Counted from the first letter of the stretch, positions 1-9,001 are shown. The stretch: 64,000 bases of DNA from an uncultured Spirochaetaceae bacterium (GCA_944389025.1 CALXKU010000002.1:1-64000); one strand, 5' to 3'. Numbers and translations: made by a program. The notes: generated by a model from the sequence alone, not told the origin.

Positions 1-246
1 TATGGATTCCTGACGCTATGATTAAGGTATAATTTAAAGAACTAAGAGTATTCTTATATGTCTAATGAATTCCGGGTCTCATCCATTTGAAAAGATAGAT
101 AGGCCAATAAACTAAATCCTTTAGTCATAAAAGATAAAAATAGGACTTAGATAATACAGATAATACATATACCAGATTTAAAGGTTTTCAGCTGGTAGGA
201 ATTTGGCAGGAAAAATCTGAAATAATAGTGATAACTGACATAAAAC
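1..246. other. AT-rich intergenic stretch with no supported gene
   Basis: About 250 bases precede the guaA terminator. The stretch is AT-rich. It has a TATAAT hexamer at 28-33 in plus orientation, but no convincing -35 box and no open frame of useful length. A gene further left may enter it, but nothing can be assigned. Confidence 0.4.
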
Positions 247-290
247 AGAAAATCGTCATAATACAAGTCATTGTATTACAACGATTTTCT
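247..290 (-). terminator. intrinsic terminator of guaA
   Basis: A perfect 10-bp inverted repeat (247-256 with 281-290) encloses a second 7-bp inverted repeat (260-266 with 271-277). Read on the minus strand, the outer arm ends in a T-rich tract just after the guaA stop. The fold could also act in the plus direction. Confidence 0.6.
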
Positions 291-309
291 TATTATAGAC
301 AAATTGGAA

Positions 310-1863
310 TCACTCCCACTCTATCGTTCCTGGTGGTTTACTCGTAATATCATAGAGTACTCTGTTGACTCCTTTGACTTCGTTACAGATGCGGGATGCA
401 CATCTCTGCATCACATCGTACGGCATTCTGTACCAGTCAGCAGTCATTGCATCCTCGCTTGTTACCGCACGGAGCGTACATACCTCACGATATGTTCTCT
501 CATCCCCCTGCACACCTACACTCTTTACAGGCAGAAGATCTGCAAGGGCCTGCCATATCTTGTCATATAATCCTGCTTTCCTTATCTCTTCTATAAAGAT
601 TGCATCCATGTCACGAAGCGTATCGAGTCTCTCTTTTGTAACCTCTCCGATACATCTTACCCCGAGACCTGGGCCGGGGAATGGGTGACGTTTGACAAGC
701 TCATCCGGGAGCCCAAGTTCCTTTCCTAGAGCCCTGACCTCATCCTTGAATAGCTCTTTAAGCGGCTCAAGAAGCTGCCATTTGAGGTCTTCAGGAAGGC
801 CTCCTACGTTATGGTGGCTCTTAATTGTGCTAGAAGGTCCTCCGAACGCGCTTCTGGATTCAATCACATCTGGGTACAGCGTTCCTTGGGCAAGGAAAGA
901 TATCTCCCCGCATTTTCTTGCCTCTGAATAGAAAGTATCGACAAAGAGTTTTCCTATTATCTTTCTCTTCGCCTCGGGCTCTGTCACCCCTTTCAATGCA
1001 TCAAGAAAGTCTTTCTCGGCATCTGCGTAATGAAGATTCATATTGAAATTCTTTCCAAAGAGATCAAGGACATTTTCAGCCTCGTTCTTTCTGAGCATTC
1101 CGTTGTTTACAAAGACACATACGAGCTGATCTCCTATTGCCTTATGTATGAGCACTGCGGCAACGGATGAGTCAACCCCTCCTGAAAGCCCGCAGAGAAC
1201 CCTTCTGTCTCCTACGGTCTTCCTTATATCCTCAATAGCATCATTAATGAAAGATCCCATGTTCCAGTCTGCCTTGCAGGAGCAGATATCGAGGACGAAG
1301 TTTCTTATCATCCGCGTTCCATCAAGCGAATGCACGACCTCAGGATGGAACTGAACGCCATAGAATCTCCTCGCCGAATCTTCAACTACCGTATAAGGGC
1401 AGTTAGGAGTATTTGCAACCAGGGTGAACCCAGGTGCCATCTTTTCAACAGAGTCGCCGTGGCTCATCCATACCTGACTGTTCTGAGGAACTCCTTTTAA
1501 AAGTGCAGATGCCTTCTCTATGTTGATATTAGCAAGTCCGTATTCCTTCTTCTCCGGACAATCGACAGAGCCTCCGAGCATCAGCGACATTACCTGCAGT
1601 CCGTAACATATTCCAAGTATTGGTACGCCAAGAGAAAAAATCTTTTCATCCGGACGTGGAGAGCCCGGAGTTTTAACAGACGCAGGACCGCCAGAAAAGA
1701 TTATGCCCTTCACGTTCATCTTTTTTATCTCGTCGGCAGGTGTATTGAATGGAACGATCTGCGAGTATACCCCGCACTCCCTGACACGGCGGGCGATAAG
1801 CTGGCTGTACTGGGCTCCGAAATCAAGTACTACAACTGAATCATGATTAGCTAGTGCCACCAT
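310..1863 (-). CDS. guaA: GMP synthase (glutamine-hydrolysing)
   Basis: GuaA converts XMP to GMP using ATP and glutamine, the last step of guanine nucleotide synthesis, in the cytosol. The 517-residue product has the usual family length. The N-terminal class I amidotransferase domain has the nucleophile-elbow motif GICYG (Cys near residue 85) and a catalytic His in FHPE. The PP-loop motif SGGVDSS follows near residue 230, then the C-terminal dimerisation domain ending in KPPGTIEWE. An in-frame extension reaches 1911, but the ATG at 1863 is preferred because GGAGG lies directly upstream and family similarity begins there. It is transcribed alone, 84 nt behind the ABC transporter operon and its terminator. 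Confidence 0.97.
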   Translation of the reverse strand: MVALANHDSVVVLDFGAQYSQLIARRVRECGVYSQIVPFNTPADEIKKMNVKGIIFSGGPASVKTPGSPRPDEKIFSLGVPILGICYGLQVMSLMLGGSVDCPEKKEYGLANINIEKASALLKGVPQNSQVWMSHGDSVEKMAPGFTLVANTPNCPYTVVEDSARRFYGVQFHPEVVHSLDGTRMIRNFVLDICSCKADWNMGSFINDAIEDIRKTVGDRRVLCGLSGGVDSSVAAVLIHKAIGDQLVCVFVNNGMLRKNEAENVLDLFGKNFNMNLHYADAEKDFLDALKGVTEPEAKRKIIGKLFVDTFYSEARKCGEISFLAQGTLYPDVIESRSAFGGPSSTIKSHHNVGGLPEDLKWQLLEPLKELFKDEVRALGKELGLPDELVKRHPFPGPGLGVRCIGEVTKERLDTLRDMDAIFIEEIRKAGLYDKIWQALADLLPVKSVGVQGDERTYREVCTLRAVTSEDAMTADWYRMPYDVMQRCASRICNEVKGVNRVLYDITSKPPGTIEWE

Positions 1864-1907
1864 CTTCCTCCAAATTTTCTGATAATCAACTATACAGATT
1901 TTATGGG

Positions 1908-1945
1908 ACAAAAAGAAGTCCCCTCAGCCAAGCCAAGGGGATTGA
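1908..1945 (-). terminator. terminator of the metal-type ABC operon
   Basis: On the minus strand a stem TCCCCT/AGGGGA (1936-1941 with 1919-1924) is followed by a CTTCTTTTTG tail, just past the stop codon of the ATPase gene and before guaA. Confidence 0.6.
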
Positions 1946-1947
1946 TC

Positions 1948-3048
1948 TTATTCTTCGGAGACCCCGAGAAGACGTACCCTTCCAGGATCGAAATCAACAG
2001 AGACCTCCTGTCCCTCCTCATAGACCTTCTTAACCTTCGGGTCATCAATCTCAACAAGGACCTCTCCGAAATCGGTCTCAAGGAAAGTCTCAATGCTGTT
2101 GCCAAGATATACGTTCAGCTTTACCTTGGCATCGAACTTGCCTTCACCCTTATCGACAAGGCGGAGGCTCTCAGGGCGAGCCATGATCACGGCATCATCG
2201 CCTGCCTTCACATCGGGTGCGGCACTATGAACATCAACTTCCCTTCCATCGAGAATGGTCTTGAACTTGCCATCATTTTCGCTTGTGACCTTGACTGGGA
2301 AGAATGCGGCCTTTCCTACGAATCCTGCTACAAAGCGCGAATTGGGTTCCTCGTATATCTCGCTGGGCTTTCCGATCTGGCGTACGAATCCGTCCTTCAT
2401 CACTATGACCCTGTCTGAAAGGCTCATAGCCTCTACCCTGTCATGTGTAACGTAGATCGCGGTTATCCCGAGACTCTTCTGAATCTTCTTGATCTCAACC
2501 CTCATCTGCTCTCTTAAAAGTGCATCGAGGTTCGAAAGCGGCTCATCGAACAGAAGAACCTGAGGGGCTACAATAAGGGTACGGGCGAGTGCAACCCTCT
2601 GCTGCTGTCCTCCTGAGAGTTTACTTGGAGCCCTGTCCCCATACCCCTCGAGGCCAAGGAGTTTCAGCATCTCTTCTACCCTTTCCTTGATCTCTTTCTC
2701 ATCAACCTTTCTAAGCCTCAGGCCATAGGCGACATTATCGAAAACCGTCATATGGGGAAATAGGCCATAGGACTGGAACATCGTAGCCGTATTCCTCTTG
2801 TTCGGAGGAAGCATCGTCACATCCTCGTTTCCGATATATATCTTTCCTTCACTCGGCAGTTCGAAACCGGCGACCATTCTAAGAGTTGTCGTCTTTCCGC
2901 AACCGGAAGGGCCTAAGAGTGTCACGAGCTCTCCCGGCTCGATGACGAAATTAGAATCGTTGACGGCGATTACATCCGCCTTTCCTTTTACGTTCTTGAA
3001 TCTTTTCGTAACGTGTTCCAGCGTTACTGCTACACTTTTGTTCTCCAT
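1948..3048 (-). CDS. ABC transporter ATP-binding protein, FbpC/PotA-like
   Basis: This cytoplasmic ATPase powers the transporter encoded just upstream (permease ends at 3053, binding protein at 5375). The 366-residue protein has Walker A GPSGCGKTT near residue 46, a Q-loop in the MFQSYGLFPHM region, the signature LSGGQQQR, Walker B LLFDEP and the switch His in VTHDR. A C-terminal regulatory OB-fold-like (TOBE) region of about 120 residues follows. Sequence style and gene order (binding protein, double permease, ATPase) match the iron(III)/2-aminoethylphosphonate/spermidine subclass. I cannot tell the substrate from sequence; iron is the likeliest. Only four bases separate it from the permease stop, and AGGTG provides the ribosome binding site. 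Confidence 0.9.
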   Translation of the reverse strand: MENKSVAVTLEHVTKRFKNVKGKADVIAVNDSNFVIEPGELVTLLGPSGCGKTTTLRMVAGFELPSEGKIYIGNEDVTMLPPNKRNTATMFQSYGLFPHMTVFDNVAYGLRLRKVDEKEIKERVEEMLKLLGLEGYGDRAPSKLSGGQQQRVALARTLIVAPQVLLFDEPLSNLDALLREQMRVEIKKIQKSLGITAIYVTHDRVEAMSLSDRVIVMKDGFVRQIGKPSEIYEEPNSRFVAGFVGKAAFFPVKVTSENDGKFKTILDGREVDVHSAAPDVKAGDDAVIMARPESLRLVDKGEGKFDAKVKLNVYLGNSIETFLETDFGEVLVEIDDPKVKKVYEEGQEVSVDFDPGRVRLLGVSEE

Positions 3049-3052
3049 ATCA

Positions 3053-5293
3053 TCACCTCGGGGATATCGTCTTTTGAGTCAGTTTGTCATCCTTTACAAG
3101 CGCATTCATCAGGAAGAAGACGCCAAGGACTATTACAATGAGCACAGTGGAAAGTACGCTCGCAAGAGAGAAACGCAGATTCTCACTGAAGTTGAAAATG
3201 AGTACTGTCAGGTGGTTCCAGCGTGCGCTGATGAGGAATATGATGGCACTTACCGCAGTCATCGAACGTACGAACGTATAACTCATGGAAGAGATGAACG
3301 CAGGCCGTACGAGAGGAAGGACTATCGTTCTGAAAACGGTCGTGACATCGGCGCCAAGATCAGAGGCGGCCTCCTCGATTGCGGGATCGATCTGGTGCAG
3401 TGCCGTGATACCATTCTCAACACCAACAGGAAGTTCTCTTATCACATAGTTGATGACTATGATCGCACCCGTTCCTACAAGAAGGATCGGCGGCTTGTTG
3501 AATGCCAATATGTACGCGATACCGATGAGAGTTCCAGGAATCGCATAAGGCGTCATTATGAGCATCTCAAGCAATCTCTTACCGGGGAACTTCTTTCTTA
3601 CGATGAGCATTGCGGCAACCATAGCAAGGATTCCCGCAATTGGAGTTGCAATTCCTGCAAGAAGAACCGTATCCCTGATGCTGGTCCAGCCACGGCTGAG
3701 AGCCTCACCCCAGTTATCGAGTGTGAAAGAGTAATCGATACCCCAGTTGCGGACGAAACATCCGGCAAAGATTGTAAGATAGAGGCAGAGGATGAATCCC
3801 ATTATCGCCCAGGCAAGTACGCTGAGTGTTCTTCTTACAGGTGTGTTTGTCAGCTCAGTAAGATTCGTATTCGGTTTTCCAGTAACCGTTACGAAGCTCT
3901 TCTTAGACACCCAGAAACGCTGAGCGAGGAATGCCGTGAGTGTCGGAAGCAGAAGCAGGAACGAGAGTGCGGAACCTGCTCCAAGGTTGTTTCTTCCCGT
4001 TACGATCATGTACGCCTCAGTGGAAAGAACACGGTAATCTCCGGAAAGGAGAAGAGGGTTCGCAAAATCAGCAAGGGAATTGGTGAATACGAGAAGCCAC
4101 GCGGAGAGTATGCCAGGCATTGCCAGGGGAAGCGTTATCGTCCTGAATGTCTGGAATCTCGTGGCACTGAGATCAAGGGCGACCTCCTCCACCGTCGAGT
4201 CTATCTGCTTGAGCACCCCGCTTATGGTCATGAAAGCAATCGGGAACATGCCTATCGTCTCAACTATGACAAGCCCTCCAAGACCATAGATCGAAGTGTT
4301 AAGGTGAAGCAGCTGCTTCGTTATAAGTCCATTGTTTCCAAAAAGGAGTATGATGGAAAGGGACAGTGAGAACGGAGGGGAGATCATAGGCATCGTAGCC
4401 AGCGTCGTCATCAGCCTCTTCTGTTTGAAACTTGTTCTCTCTATCAGGAAGGCAAAGAGGAAACCGACAAGGGTTGAACTCGTTGCCGTCAGTATTCCAA
4501 GCTTGAGAGATCCCCAGAGAGCCTGGAGATATGTCGGAGAAAGACATGCTTTCCATGTATCAAAGCTTATATGCCCGTTTACGATGAATGAAAGGCGGAC
4601 TGCCTCAAAGAGAGGATAGGCCACAAAGAGGGCAACTATGACAAACAGCGCCAAGACAAGGAATCCTGTCATCGGGTCACGGGTGAACATTATTATGAAA
4701 CTCACAATTATGAATGCAACAGATAGCATTATCAGAAGTGTCTTCAACAGGTTCTCAAACCCTGTCGCCGCTATCTCAGGAACAGCAATCATAATCGCAC
4801 CTGATGCCTGGTAGCCCGTCTCATCCACTATAGGAATGAAATACAGGATACTGTTCTCAGTACTTGAAACAGTATCATCAGGATCAAGGGAGTAATCCAC
4901 CTGGTAAGTGGTACTCATCCTCATTGGAACAAGGTAGTAACAGCTGTCAGTGGCTTCTATGAAAGCGGGTGTCGCCGCATTTGCATTGAACAGGTCAAGC
5001 AACGGCTGACTACCAAGAGAGGCAACGAAATTGAAGGTATCGAAATCGTACTTCAGATAAGCACTTCTTGCCCCCGGTATCATCTCGGATACGCTTTTAA
5101 GCCATGTGCTGAGCTCCTCATCACTCGCACCGTCCTCCGGATTCGTCTGAGCAAAAAGTTCTATCTCATTGAAATTCCGCTCTTCCACATATTCCTCAAA
5201 GCTTGAGGAAAGCTGACTGTAAATCCAGATGATGGCAGCAAGGAATATTATCACCAGAGCTAGGAACTGTATGATTCTTTTTTTCGTAAACAT
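3053..5293 (-). CDS. fused double ABC permease with N-terminal extracytoplasmic domain
   Basis: This integral membrane protein of 746 residues contains two permease units in one chain. Unit one covers about residues 211-470 with an EAA loop (EEVALDLSATRFQTFRTI). Unit two covers about 490-746 with EEAASDLGADVTTVFRTI. Such fused permeases are normal for FbpB-type iron(III) transporters, which usually have about 500-570 residues. The extra length is an N-terminal part: a hydrophobic segment at about 7-28, roughly 155 polar residues predicted outside the membrane, then another hydrophobic segment near 186-208. That topology resembles a sensor module and is not expected in this family. The ATG at 5293 has only a weak GGAAAT upstream. 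An attenuator lies between it and the binding-protein gene. Confidence 0.88.
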   Translation of the reverse strand: MFTKKRIIQFLALVIIFLAAIIWIYSQLSSSFEEYVEERNFNEIELFAQTNPEDGASDEELSTWLKSVSEMIPGARSAYLKYDFDTFNFVASLGSQPLLDLFNANAATPAFIEATDSCYYLVPMRMSTTYQVDYSLDPDDTVSSTENSILYFIPIVDETGYQASGAIMIAVPEIAATGFENLLKTLLIMLSVAFIIVSFIIMFTRDPMTGFLVLALFVIVALFVAYPLFEAVRLSFIVNGHISFDTWKACLSPTYLQALWGSLKLGILTATSSTLVGFLFAFLIERTSFKQKRLMTTLATMPMISPPFSLSLSIILLFGNNGLITKQLLHLNTSIYGLGGLVIVETIGMFPIAFMTISGVLKQIDSTVEEVALDLSATRFQTFRTITLPLAMPGILSAWLLVFTNSLADFANPLLLSGDYRVLSTEAYMIVTGRNNLGAGSALSFLLLLPTLTAFLAQRFWVSKKSFVTVTGKPNTNLTELTNTPVRRTLSVLAWAIMGFILCLYLTIFAGCFVRNWGIDYSFTLDNWGEALSRGWTSIRDTVLLAGIATPIAGILAMVAAMLIVRKKFPGKRLLEMLIMTPYAIPGTLIGIAYILAFNKPPILLVGTGAIIVINYVIRELPVGVENGITALHQIDPAIEEAASDLGADVTTVFRTIVLPLVRPAFISSMSYTFVRSMTAVSAIIFLISARWNHLTVLIFNFSENLRFSLASVLSTVLIVIVLGVFFLMNALVKDDKLTQKTISPR

Positions 5294-5324
5294 CTAATTT
5301 CCTTGTTGTCGTTTTACCTAAAAT

Positions 5325-5351
5325 AAGGCCTGCCCTTAAGGAACAGGCCTT
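5325..5351 (-). terminator. attenuator-like hairpin between binding protein and permease genes
   Basis: Perfect 8-bp inverted repeat AAGGCCTG/CAGGCCTT (5325-5332 with 5344-5351), followed on the minus strand by ATTTTAGG. The short T tract suggests partial termination, giving more binding protein than membrane components. Confidence 0.6.
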
Positions 5352-5374
5352 TCAGCATTAAAGTATTTTATCCC

Positions 5375-6385
5375 TTAATTTCCACGTTTGTTTCCAATCT
5401 CGTTTGTCCACCAGTCAAGGAGTCTTTCCTTGTTAGCGGCATCTCCATCCCATGCGAAATCCTGCTTTACAGTCTTGATTTCATCGATAGAGAGTGCATC
5501 CGGATGCTTTGCAGCACCTTCTGCTACGAGAACGACATACCACTGCGTGAAGATTTCCTGGGCATCAGGATCACTGATAATCCAGTCATAGAGTCTTCTT
5601 GCGTTGACTGCATCAGGACCACCCTTGACGAGGGACATTGAAGCCAGCTCATATCCCGTTCCTTCGCTTGGAGCTGTGATCTCGACATTAGCACCCTCAA
5701 CCTTGAGCTTTACCTGATCGTGAGCATATCCGATTGCGATTGGAATCTCACCTGTTGCTACACTCTTACCAGGAGCGGAACCGCTTCTTGTGTACTGGTC
5801 GATATTAGCATCAAGTCTCTTCATGTAGTCCATCATCGCATCCTCATCCTCATTGAAGATGTAGCGGATTGTAGTGATTACGTTGTAGGCAGTACCGGAT
5901 GAGTTAGGGTTAGCCATACGGATATATCCCTTGTACTCAGGCTTTGTAAGATCTTCCCATGAGTGTGGGACTTCAAGTCCGAGCTCAGCTGCCCTGTCAA
6001 GGTTCGTAACGAACGTAAGAGGTCCTACGTAAAGTCCGATCCAGTAATTATCAGGATCTTTGAACTCTGCGGGAGTCTTTGCACTGTATCGTGAAATATA
6101 TGGTGTCGTAAGTCCCTTGCTCTTTGCCGTTATATGGTCAAGGCCTACTCCACCTACCCAGATAGACGCCTGAGGATTTGCGCTCTCAGCTTCAAGACGA
6201 GCTACGCACTCACCACCTGAAAGACGTACGAAATTCACATGAATCCCAGTCTCTTCCTCAAAGCGTGCGAAAAGTGCCGCTGCCAGAGGCTCTTCAAGCG
6301 TGGTATACGCGTTTACGCTTCCCGTTGCCGCGAAGACCAATGATGCAGAAAGGAGCACCATCAGCAGAACTAAAAGTTTCTTCAT
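5375..6385 (-). CDS. ABC transporter substrate-binding protein, AfuA/FutA-like
   Basis: This is the secreted or membrane-tethered receptor of the adjacent transporter. A 19-residue signal peptide (MKKLLVLL... ending VFA) is followed by a family-1/6-type binding fold beginning with a VNAYTTLEEPLAAAL segment, typical of iron(III)/phosphonate receptors. No lipobox cysteine is present, so it should be soluble in the periplasm. Total length is 336 residues, normal for the family. The start at 6385 is supported by AGGAGA six bases upstream and by a promoter with TTGCAT and TAAAAT further up. It is first in the three-gene operon. Iron is the probable cargo, but polyamine, phosphonate or another metal complex is possible. 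Confidence 0.88.
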   Translation of the reverse strand: MKKLLVLLMVLLSASLVFAATGSVNAYTTLEEPLAAALFARFEEETGIHVNFVRLSGGECVARLEAESANPQASIWVGGVGLDHITAKSKGLTTPYISRYSAKTPAEFKDPDNYWIGLYVGPLTFVTNLDRAAELGLEVPHSWEDLTKPEYKGYIRMANPNSSGTAYNVITTIRYIFNEDEDAMMDYMKRLDANIDQYTRSGSAPGKSVATGEIPIAIGYAHDQVKLKVEGANVEITAPSEGTGYELASMSLVKGGPDAVNARRLYDWIISDPDAQEIFTQWYVVLVAEGAAKHPDALSIDEIKTVKQDFAWDGDAANKERLLDWWTNEIGNKRGN

Positions 6386-6418
6386 TATTCTTCTCCTTTT
6401 GTAAACTTTTCTTCAAAT

Positions 6419-6446
6419 ATTTTACCCTCATATCTGGTTAATGCAA
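6419..6446 (-). promoter_or_regulatory. promoter of the metal-type ABC operon
   Basis: On the minus strand TTGCAT (6446-6441) and TAAAAT (6424-6419) are separated by 16 nt, 33 nt upstream of the binding-protein start codon. I found no convincing Fur box. Confidence 0.45.
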
Positions 6447-6544
6447 AGAAGTTTTTATGGGAAAATGACACAGAATCCGGCAGACAGTCTTCAAAGCACC
6501 CCCTATGCAAAACGTTTTTTTTGAGATATATTCTTGAAAAGAAC

Positions 6545-6616
6545 GCAGCAGTCATATAGTGGTTATTATCCGAGCTTCCCAAGCTCGTGATGGGGGTTCG
6601 ATTCCCCTCTGCTGCT
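6545..6616 (+). tRNA. tRNA-Gly (anticodon CCC)
   Basis: Full cloverleaf: acceptor GCAGCAG/CTGCTGC with discriminator T, anticodon stem CGAGC/GCTCG with loop TTCCCAA (anticodon CCC), and T-arm with a standard TTCGATT loop. CCA is not encoded. A possible TATATT -10 box lies at 6527-6532. Confidence 0.95.
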
Positions 6617-6619
6617 CTA

Positions 6620-6650
6620 AAGAGGCACCTTGAAGGTGTCTTTTCTTTTC
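6620..6650 (+). terminator. terminator of tRNA-Gly
   Basis: Hairpin AGGCACCT/AGGTGTCT (one G-T pair) at 6623-6641, followed by TTTTCTTTT. Confidence 0.7.
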
Positions 6651-6911
6651 TCAAACGGTTTCAACAATCATCTCACACAGGACTGGTACTTGACGGGATA
6701 TAATCCGTTCCTATATATTTTTAAGTATCTTTTTACCGCACAGAGATCAGTGCAAGGAATAAAACAGAAAGTGGACGAAGGCCCTGGTAGTAATACCAAA
6801 ATATGCGATTCTGACGTACCTTATCACTTGCGTAGGTTCGTCAACGCGAAACTCCTCCTCTGATTCCTGACTCTAGGACAGGACAAAAACTAAGAATACA
6901 GAGGAGATAAT
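6651..6911 (+). other. 260-nt leader/intergenic region upstream of the CorC-like gene
   Basis: No gene is supported here. A TATAAT hexamer sits near 6698 within a small imperfect inverted repeat. The only other clear signal is the AGAGGAG ribosome binding site before the start at 6912. A long 5' leader is possible if the TATAAT is the promoter. Confidence 0.35.
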
Positions 6912-8285
6912 ATGGAAACGGTTGTATCAATACCTAGACAGATACTAATACAGGCAATACTCATACTTTTAAATGCTTTTTTCGCATCTGCGGAGATTGC
7001 TGTAATTTCACTTAATCACAATAAACTGAAGAAGCAGGCAGAGGAAGGGGACAAGAAATCCGTGATTCTTCTTAAGATGGTCGAGAATCCATCAAACTTC
7101 CTCTCCACGATCCAGATCGGAATAACCCTCGCAGGATTCCTCGGTTCCGCTCTTGCCGCCGACACTCTTGCCGAGGAGCTTACAAAGGTGTTCATCTCAT
7201 GGGGTGCGACCATCCCTTATAACACTCTCAACACGATCTCGGTCTTCATAATCACGATCATCATATCGTTCTTCACTCTCATCTTCGGAGAGCTTGTTCC
7301 AAAGCGTATAGCACAGCAGAAGGCCGATATGGTAGCACGTTTCTGCTGCGGAGTGCTGAATGTGCTTGCAAAGATCATGCGCCCAGTCATCTGGCTTCTC
7401 TCATTCTGCACGAACACCGTTCTCAGGATTTTCCGTTTCAAAGCAAACGCTGAGGAGGAAACTGCAACAGAGGAGGATATCCGCCTGATGGTTGATGCCA
7501 GCGGCGAGTCGGGTTCTATCGAAGAGGATGAAAAGGAATGGATCCAGAATGTGTTCGATCTTAATGACACCCTAGTCTCGGAGATCATGACCCGCGCCAG
7601 CGACATATGGGCTGTACAGATCGGTATGAACAATGCCGAGATCCTGTCACTTATCAAGGAGAGCGGACGCTCAAGATTCCCTGTCTATGATGAGGACCTC
7701 AATGATATCAAGGGCATACTCAATGTAAGGGATTTCTTACTCTCCCTAACTGATGACAAGGTGAAGAAGGTCTCCGACCTCATGCGTCCTGCATACTTCG
7801 TACCTGACACGATAAGAGCCGACAAGCTTTTTTCAGACATGCAGAGCAAGAAGCAGCACATCGCAATCTGTGTTGATGAGTATGGACAGACAAGCGGGCT
7901 CATATCTCTTGAGGACCTTCTCGAAGAGGTCGTGGGCAACATCTATGACGAGTTCGACGAGCAGGAAGAGGAAGAGCTTGTAAAAGTTGACGATAACCTC
8001 TGGAAGGTATCGGGAACCCTTCCTGTCGAGGATCTGGAGGAAGCTCTGGACATGGACCTTCCGAATGAGGAGCTTGATTTCGATACGGTAGGCGGCATGA
8101 TATTCTCCTGCCTGAATGAGATTCCCAAAGACGGGACGGAGCTTGATGTGGAGGTTTTCGGACTAAAGATCCATGTCACGAAGATTGAAGACAAGAGAAT
8201 TGTTGAAGCTTATATCAGCAAGCTTGATCCTGAAGAGATAAAGAAAGAGGAAGAAAACAAGGAAAAAGAGAAGAAGGAAGACTGA
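6912..8285 (+). CDS. CorC/HlyC-family transmembrane CBS protein (DUF21)
   Basis: This inner-membrane protein belongs to the family linked to magnesium/cobalt efflux (CorC, CNNM relatives). It has 457 residues. An N-terminal DUF21 domain (about 1-180) with four hydrophobic segments contains the characteristic FGELVPKRIAQQ motif. Two cytoplasmic CBS repeats (about 205-330) follow, including IMTRASDIWAVQ and the DEYGQTSGLISLEDLLEE segment. A CorC_HlyC transporter-associated domain comes next, and a very acidic/lysine-rich tail (EEIKKEEENKEKEKKED) ends the protein. The ribosome binding site AGAGGAG is seven bases from the ATG. It stands alone and converges with the TetR gene, only three bases from its stop. 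Older hemolysin annotations of this family are not well founded; ion transport is the better reading. Confidence 0.92.
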   Translation: METVVSIPRQILIQAILILLNAFFASAEIAVISLNHNKLKKQAEEGDKKSVILLKMVENPSNFLSTIQIGITLAGFLGSALAADTLAEELTKVFISWGATIPYNTLNTISVFIITIIISFFTLIFGELVPKRIAQQKADMVARFCCGVLNVLAKIMRPVIWLLSFCTNTVLRIFRFKANAEEETATEEDIRLMVDASGESGSIEEDEKEWIQNVFDLNDTLVSEIMTRASDIWAVQIGMNNAEILSLIKESGRSRFPVYDEDLNDIKGILNVRDFLLSLTDDKVKKVSDLMRPAYFVPDTIRADKLFSDMQSKKQHIAICVDEYGQTSGLISLEDLLEEVVGNIYDEFDEQEEEELVKVDDNLWKVSGTLPVEDLEEALDMDLPNEELDFDTVGGMIFSCLNEIPKDGTELDVEVFGLKIHVTKIEDKRIVEAYISKLDPEEIKKEEENKEKEKKED

Positions 8286-8288
8286 TTC

Positions 8289-8873
8289 CTACTCAACAAG
8301 CTGAAGCACTAGCCCTCGGATAAGAGTCCTGAGGGCTTTTTCAAAATCCCTTATCTCCTCATCGTGAAGCATAAGATAGAATATTGAATTGAATGCCGAA
8401 CGGAAGGATGCTATATCGCTCTCATCGTCAATAGAGAAATAATCGAGGATTCTTCTTATATACTCCCCTCTTGAGATCTCAAACCTCTTCCTCTCTTCAT
8501 CATCGAGGTTCCGCATCACCATGTTAAGCTGATTGTCATCAAGAAACCTGTAAAGCCCGCTTTCATAGAACGAGATTGCCATCTCGAAAAATACCGTCGT
8601 GAGGCTTGTGACAATATGGTTCTCATCAAGCTCCTCAAGCATGCTAAGATATTTCTCCTCTTCAAGCGAGGTGAACGAGGTCAATGTATCAAGGAAAAGA
8701 CTCTCCTTGCTGGCATAAAAAAGGTAGAACGTCCCTTTGGGGATATTCACCATTCTGACAAGCTCATCCACCGTTGTATGTCTGACACCGTATTTCCTGA
8801 GGCATGTTGAAGCCGCCTTTCGGAGTTCCTCCCTTATTCTTTCCTTTTCAAGCGATGAGTATATTTTTGGCAT
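8289..8873 (-). CDS. TetR/AcrR-family transcriptional regulator
   Basis: A 194-residue repressor-type protein. The N-terminal helix-turn-helix (about residues 25-50, TTVDELVRMVNIPKGTFYLFYASKESLF) is a textbook TetR DNA-binding domain. The C-terminal ligand domain has no recognisable ligand class. The gene is divergent from the sugar ABC ATPase at 9030. Its own promoter (TTGAAA, 18 nt, TATAAT) is covered by a perfect inverted repeat, so autoregulation is likely. The start at 8873 follows GAGGG. Confidence 0.9.
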   Translation of the reverse strand: MPKIYSSLEKERIREELRKAASTCLRKYGVRHTTVDELVRMVNIPKGTFYLFYASKESLFLDTLTSFTSLEEEKYLSMLEELDENHIVTSLTTVFFEMAISFYESGLYRFLDDNQLNMVMRNLDDEERKRFEISRGEYIRRILDYFSIDDESDIASFRSAFNSIFYLMLHDEEIRDFEKALRTLIRGLVLQLVE

Positions 8874-8885
8874 TTTCCCTCTTTT

Positions 8886-8911
8886 TTGACTAAAATTAAT
8901 TATATAGTCAA
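8886..8911. promoter_or_regulatory. candidate TetR operator over the tetR promoter
   Basis: TTGACTA at 8886-8892 and TAGTCAA at 8905-8911 form a perfect inverted repeat around a 12-nt AT-rich centre. It overlaps the minus-strand promoter: -35 TTGAAA at 8928-8923, 18-nt spacer, -10 TATAAT at 8904-8899. The arrangement fits autorepression by the adjacent TetR protein. Confidence 0.55.
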
Positions 8912-8971
8912 CAAAAGGGTAATTTCAATATTTTTTTGTTAAAAAATCACTTTTTAAAACAACTTTTTTAT

Positions 8972-9001
8972 TTGACGGGAGGGAAAAACAGGGCATAGAC
9001 T
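8972..9001 (+). promoter_or_regulatory. promoter of the UgpC/MsmK-type ATPase gene
   Basis: TTGACG (8972-8977), 18-nt spacer, TAGACT (8996-9001), 28 nt before the start codon. The ribosome binding site AAGGAGA follows. Confidence 0.5.

Noticed and set aside
1903-2418. Plus-strand open frame of 171 codons
   Set aside because: Antisense to the C-terminal part of the ABC ATPase gene; no ribosome binding site and no domain.
2798-4369. Plus-strand open frame of 523 codons
   Set aside because: It lies opposite the ABC ATPase and permease genes, has low-complexity Arg/Glu-rich composition without a family pattern, and is best explained as an antisense shadow.
6385-6654. Minus-strand open frame of 89 codons across tRNA-Gly
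   Set aside because: It reads through the tRNA gene and its terminator; no ribosome binding site or domain.
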